From Candidatus Sulfotelmatobacter sp. (GTDB lineage Bacteria > Acidobacteriota > Terriglobia > Terriglobales > Acidobacteriaceae): DNA of 8,081 nt. The position numbers were made by a program, and so were the translations under genes. Within the stretch, counting starts at the first letter, position 1, and each line of letters starts with the position of its first letter. This document shows positions 5,929 to 8,081 of the stretch, piece after piece. The notes beneath the pieces were generated by a model. That model had not been told where the DNA came from. It saw only the letters and a list, made by a program, of their open reading frames with translations, and made no database searches. The stretch is taken from contig JASHRB010000735.1 of assembly GCA_030037575.1 (NCBI GenBank), positions 1-8,081 on the forward strand. Direction: 5' to 3'.

Positions 5929-6285
5929 CCCTTGTCATCTCCAGCCTTTTTGGCCGTTTGCCGATTTCGGCGGCTAGGCTCTGCAGGTCTGTCGCGATCA
6001 TGAAAAGATCGCCCCCCTTGGCGGCGTAGAAGCCAATCGGATCCGGTTGCCTGAGCTTTGCTTCTCTTTGAAACCCCAATTGCCGGAATGCAGTCCCAGC
6101 CACATCTTCGACAAGAAGCGCCCAAGTCCTGCGCGCGCGCCGAATCGTGGCATGTCTACCGAACCTTCATTGTTCCACCATTCTGCAAAGTGCTCCAGGT
6201 CTTCGGCAACGCTTACCCAGCGCCCATTGTGAGCATGTTCATGCTTTTCTTTACCTACCCGAATGCGTCTAATCCCACGTACAAT
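5929..6285 (-). pseudogene. Probable frameshifted remnant of a minus-strand gene of unknown function
   Basis: Two protein-like minus-strand segments lie end to end in different frames. The upstream one (about 6285 to 6058) reads [57 protein letters not shown]. The downstream one (about 6075 to 5929) reads LRQPDPIGFYAAKGGDLF and MIATDLQSLAAEIGKRPKRL. The switch occurs near 6050-6080. A strong Shine-Dalgarno-like AAGGGAGG lies at 6298-6291, but the in-frame codon at the right distance (6285) is ATT, a rare start; the frame also reaches an ATG at 6372, against the proS start. The downstream frame has no stop before running antisense into the 5719-5928 gene. The family is not recognised. This could be a decayed gene, a sequencing frameshift, or chance. 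Confidence 0.3.
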
Positions 6286-6331
6286 AACAACCTCCCTTGT
6301 AGAACCTGAGATGCCGATTGGAGTGTGGTCA

Positions 6332-6353
6332 CAACTCGGTACTCGCAACTCGG
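6332..6353. repeat. Short direct repeat CAACTCGG upstream of proS
   Basis: CAACTCGG occurs at 6332-6339 and 6346-6353, 14 bases apart, within an ACTCG-rich stretch that runs to the proS start. It may be simple slippage-prone DNA; no function is evident. Confidence 0.3.
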
Positions 6354-6373
6354 GACCCGGAACATCAGTCACT

Positions 6374-8081
6374 ATGCATCGTTGGTCAGAACTGTTTATT
6401 CCTACTCTGCGCGAGGCACCGGCGGACGCCGAGGTTGCCAGTCACAAGTTTCTGGTGCGGTCAGGCTACATCCGACAGCTTGCGGCGGGAATCTATTCCT
6501 ATCTTTTTTTAGGCAACCGCTCGTTCAACAAAATCGTCGCCATCGTACGCCAGGAGATGGACGAGATCGGGCAGGAGTTCTTTCTGCCGGCACTGCATCC
6601 GCGCGAGCTGTGGGAGGCGAGCGGACGCTGGGTACTGATGGGCGACAGCCTGTTTCGCCTGAAAGACCGCAAGGGCGCCGAGCTTGCACTGGGCATGACT
6701 GAAGAAGAAGTGATGACCTCGATTGCGCTCAAGGAGCTGCGCAGCTACAAGCAGCTGCCGCAGATCTGGTATCAGATTGCGCCCAAGTTTCGCGATGAGC
6801 CGCGGCCAAGGTCGGGGCTGCTGCGGGTGCGGCAGTTCATGATGAAAGATTCGTATTCGTTCGATATCGATGCGGCGGGGCTCGACGTTTCTTACAAGAA
6901 ACATTACGACGCCTATTGCCGAATCTTTGATCGTTGCGGATTGAAGTACATGGTGGTCGAAGCCGATTCCGGAGCGATGGGGGGAAAAGAATCGCATGAG
7001 TTCATGGTGCGCACGTCGGCGGGAGAAGACCGGATCGTGAGCTGCGATGGCTGCGACTACGCAGCCAACATGGACAAGGCGACGTCGAAGCTGGACGCGG
7101 TCGCGGATTTGAAGCCGGAGGGCGACGGCAAGCCGCTCGAAGTGCACACTCCGGGGCAAAAGACGATTGAAGATGTGGCGAAATTTTTGGGCGTCTCGCC
7201 AAAGAACAAAATCAAGACTCTGGCGTTGACCACCGACGAGAGAGACGAGAAGACGGGCGAAAGCAAATCGCGCGCTGTGGCTGTGCTGATGCGCGGAGAT
7301 CATCAGTTAAATGAGACGAAGCTGAACGCGACCGTCGCCGTGGCTACGCGTCCGATGGAACAAGGCGAGCTTAAGGCGCTGTTCAAGTCTCCGGCGGGAT
7401 ATTTGGGGCCGTTGGGAATTGAGTGGGCGAAGGATCTGAAGAAGGATCTGGAGCGTCCGCTGCTGCTGGCCGACAAGGCACTTGAAGGGCGCACGAATCT
7501 GATCGCCGGCGCGAACAAAGAGGATTATCACTTGAAGAATCTCACGGCCGGAAAGGATTTTCATCCGACGGCATATATCGATCTGCGCAGCGTGAACGCG
7601 GGAGAAGCTTGTCCGAATTGCGGCCATCCGTTGCGCATCGACACGGCTGTCGAAGTTGGACACATTTTCAAGCTCGGCTATCGTTATTCGGAATCGATGG
7701 GAGCGCGTGTGCTGGATAAAAATGGCAAGGAAGTAATGCCGATCATGGGCTGCTACGGAATCGGCATTGAGCGCATTCTGACGGCGGCGGTTGAGCAAGG
7801 CAACGACAATGAGGGATTCTGGCTGCCGGCGGCGATTGCTCCCTTTGAAATTGTCGTGACTCCCACGAATGTGAAGGACGACGGCGTGTACAAGGCGGCG
7901 CAGGAGATCGCGGCCAAGCTTGAGGCGGCGGGTTTTGACGTGATTCTCGACGATCGCGATGAGCGACCGGGAGTGAAGTTCAAAGACGCGGATTTGGTCG
8001 GAATTCCCTTCCGAATCACGGTGGGCAAGAAAGTTACCGAAGGAACTGTGGAAGTGGTTTTACGTTCGACTCGCGAAGTGC
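6374..8081 (+). CDS. proS: Prolyl-tRNA synthetase, bacterial type with editing domain, 3' end beyond the window
   Basis: It charges tRNA-Pro with proline in the cytoplasm. The frame is open from the ATG at 6374 for 569 codons to the window edge; E. coli ProRS has about 572 residues, so little should be missing. The start [20 protein letters not shown] is the family N-terminus. Class II motif 2 is [17 protein letters not shown] (139-155) and motif 3 is [11 protein letters not shown] (459-469). Between them is the INS editing domain (about 225-400), which in this family hydrolyses mischarged Ala-tRNA-Pro: [49 protein letters not shown]. Two Cys pairs flank it (C224/C227 and C413/C416) and could bind zinc. 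The anticodon-binding domain begins near 489 (PFEIVVTP). The proline-site GPTHEE motif here reads GMTEEE (107-112). No strong Shine-Dalgarno sequence is visible. It appears to be transcribed alone. Confidence 0.97.
   Translation, partial: MHRWSELFIPTLREAPADAEVASHKFLVRSGYIRQLAAGIYSYLFLGNRSFNKIVAIVRQEMDEIGQEFFLPALHPRELWEASGRWVLMGDSLFRLKDRKGAELALGMTEEEVMTSIALKELRSYKQLPQIWYQIAPKFRDEPRPRSGLLRVRQFMMKDSYSFDIDAAGLDVSYKKHYDAYCRIFDRCGLKYMVVEADSGAMGGKESHEFMVRTSAGEDRIVSCDGCDYAANMDKATSKLDAVADLKPEGDGKPLEVHTPGQKTIEDVAKFLGVSPKNKIKTLALTTDERDEKTGESKSRAVAVLMRGDHQLNETKLNATVAVATRPMEQGELKALFKSPAGYLGPLGIEWAKDLKKDLERPLLLADKALEGRTNLIAGANKEDYHLKNLTAGKDFHPTAYIDLRSVNAGEACPNCGHPLRIDTAVEVGHIFKLGYRYSESMGARVLDKNGKEVMPIMGCYGIGIERILTAAVEQGNDNEGFWLPAAIAPFEIVVTPTNVKDDGVYKAAQEIAAKLEAAGFDVILDDRDERPGVKFKDADLVGIPFRITVGKKVTEGTVEVVLRSTREV

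Noticed and set aside
6280..6285. TACAAT as a proS -10 box
   Set aside because: It matches 5 of 6 bases, but no -35 box or TG extension is present at a suitable distance, so it may be chance.
6509..7303. 264-codon minus-strand frame opposite proS
   Set aside because: It is antisense to an intact prolyl-tRNA synthetase frame; the His/Arg-rich translation is an antisense artefact.
1..8081. A defence, CRISPR, toxin-antitoxin or mobile-element system
   Set aside because: I searched both strands for transposase, nuclease, array and toxin signatures and found none; the recognisable genes are housekeeping, membrane or secreted proteins.

Overview
The window looks like ordinary chromosome of a moderately GC-rich, Gram-negative-type bacterium. 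Acidobacteriota (Terriglobales/Koribacter-like) is the best guess. This rests on the style of the two secreted proteins of unknown function and on an arabinose-5-phosphate isomerase, an enzyme of lipopolysaccharide Kdo synthesis. It is an inference, since no rRNA or other decisive marker is present.

Layout from left to right: the last 61 codons of a GGDEF (diguanylate cyclase) protein (1-188, +); about 570 bases with no convincing gene; a secreted protein of unknown function (763-1800, -) with a good promoter placed so close to its start that the mRNA is probably leaderless or nearly so; a divergent secreted protein of unknown function with a coiled coil and a Lys/Pro/Ala-rich tail (1986-2753, +); a 183-base spacer with two GC-rich hairpins; a potassium-channel-like membrane protein (2937-4139, +); a 537-base gap holding an unrecognised minus-strand reading frame; kdsD (4677-5705, +) followed after 13 bases by a small gene with a good ribosome-binding site (5719-5928, +), probably one operon; a 445-base gap holding what looks like a frameshifted minus-strand gene remnant; and proS, prolyl-tRNA synthetase (6374 to the window edge, +).

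The genes do not form one pathway. kdsD and the small downstream gene are the only probable co-transcribed pair. The two secreted proteins are divergent neighbours that may share a regulatory region. I found no CRISPR array, transposase, tRNA, rRNA or defence system. The most noteworthy observation is an in-frame insertion of about 21 codons in the SIS domain of kdsD. It carries a perfect 8-bp GC hairpin and looks like a palindromic repeat element that entered a housekeeping gene without destroying it.
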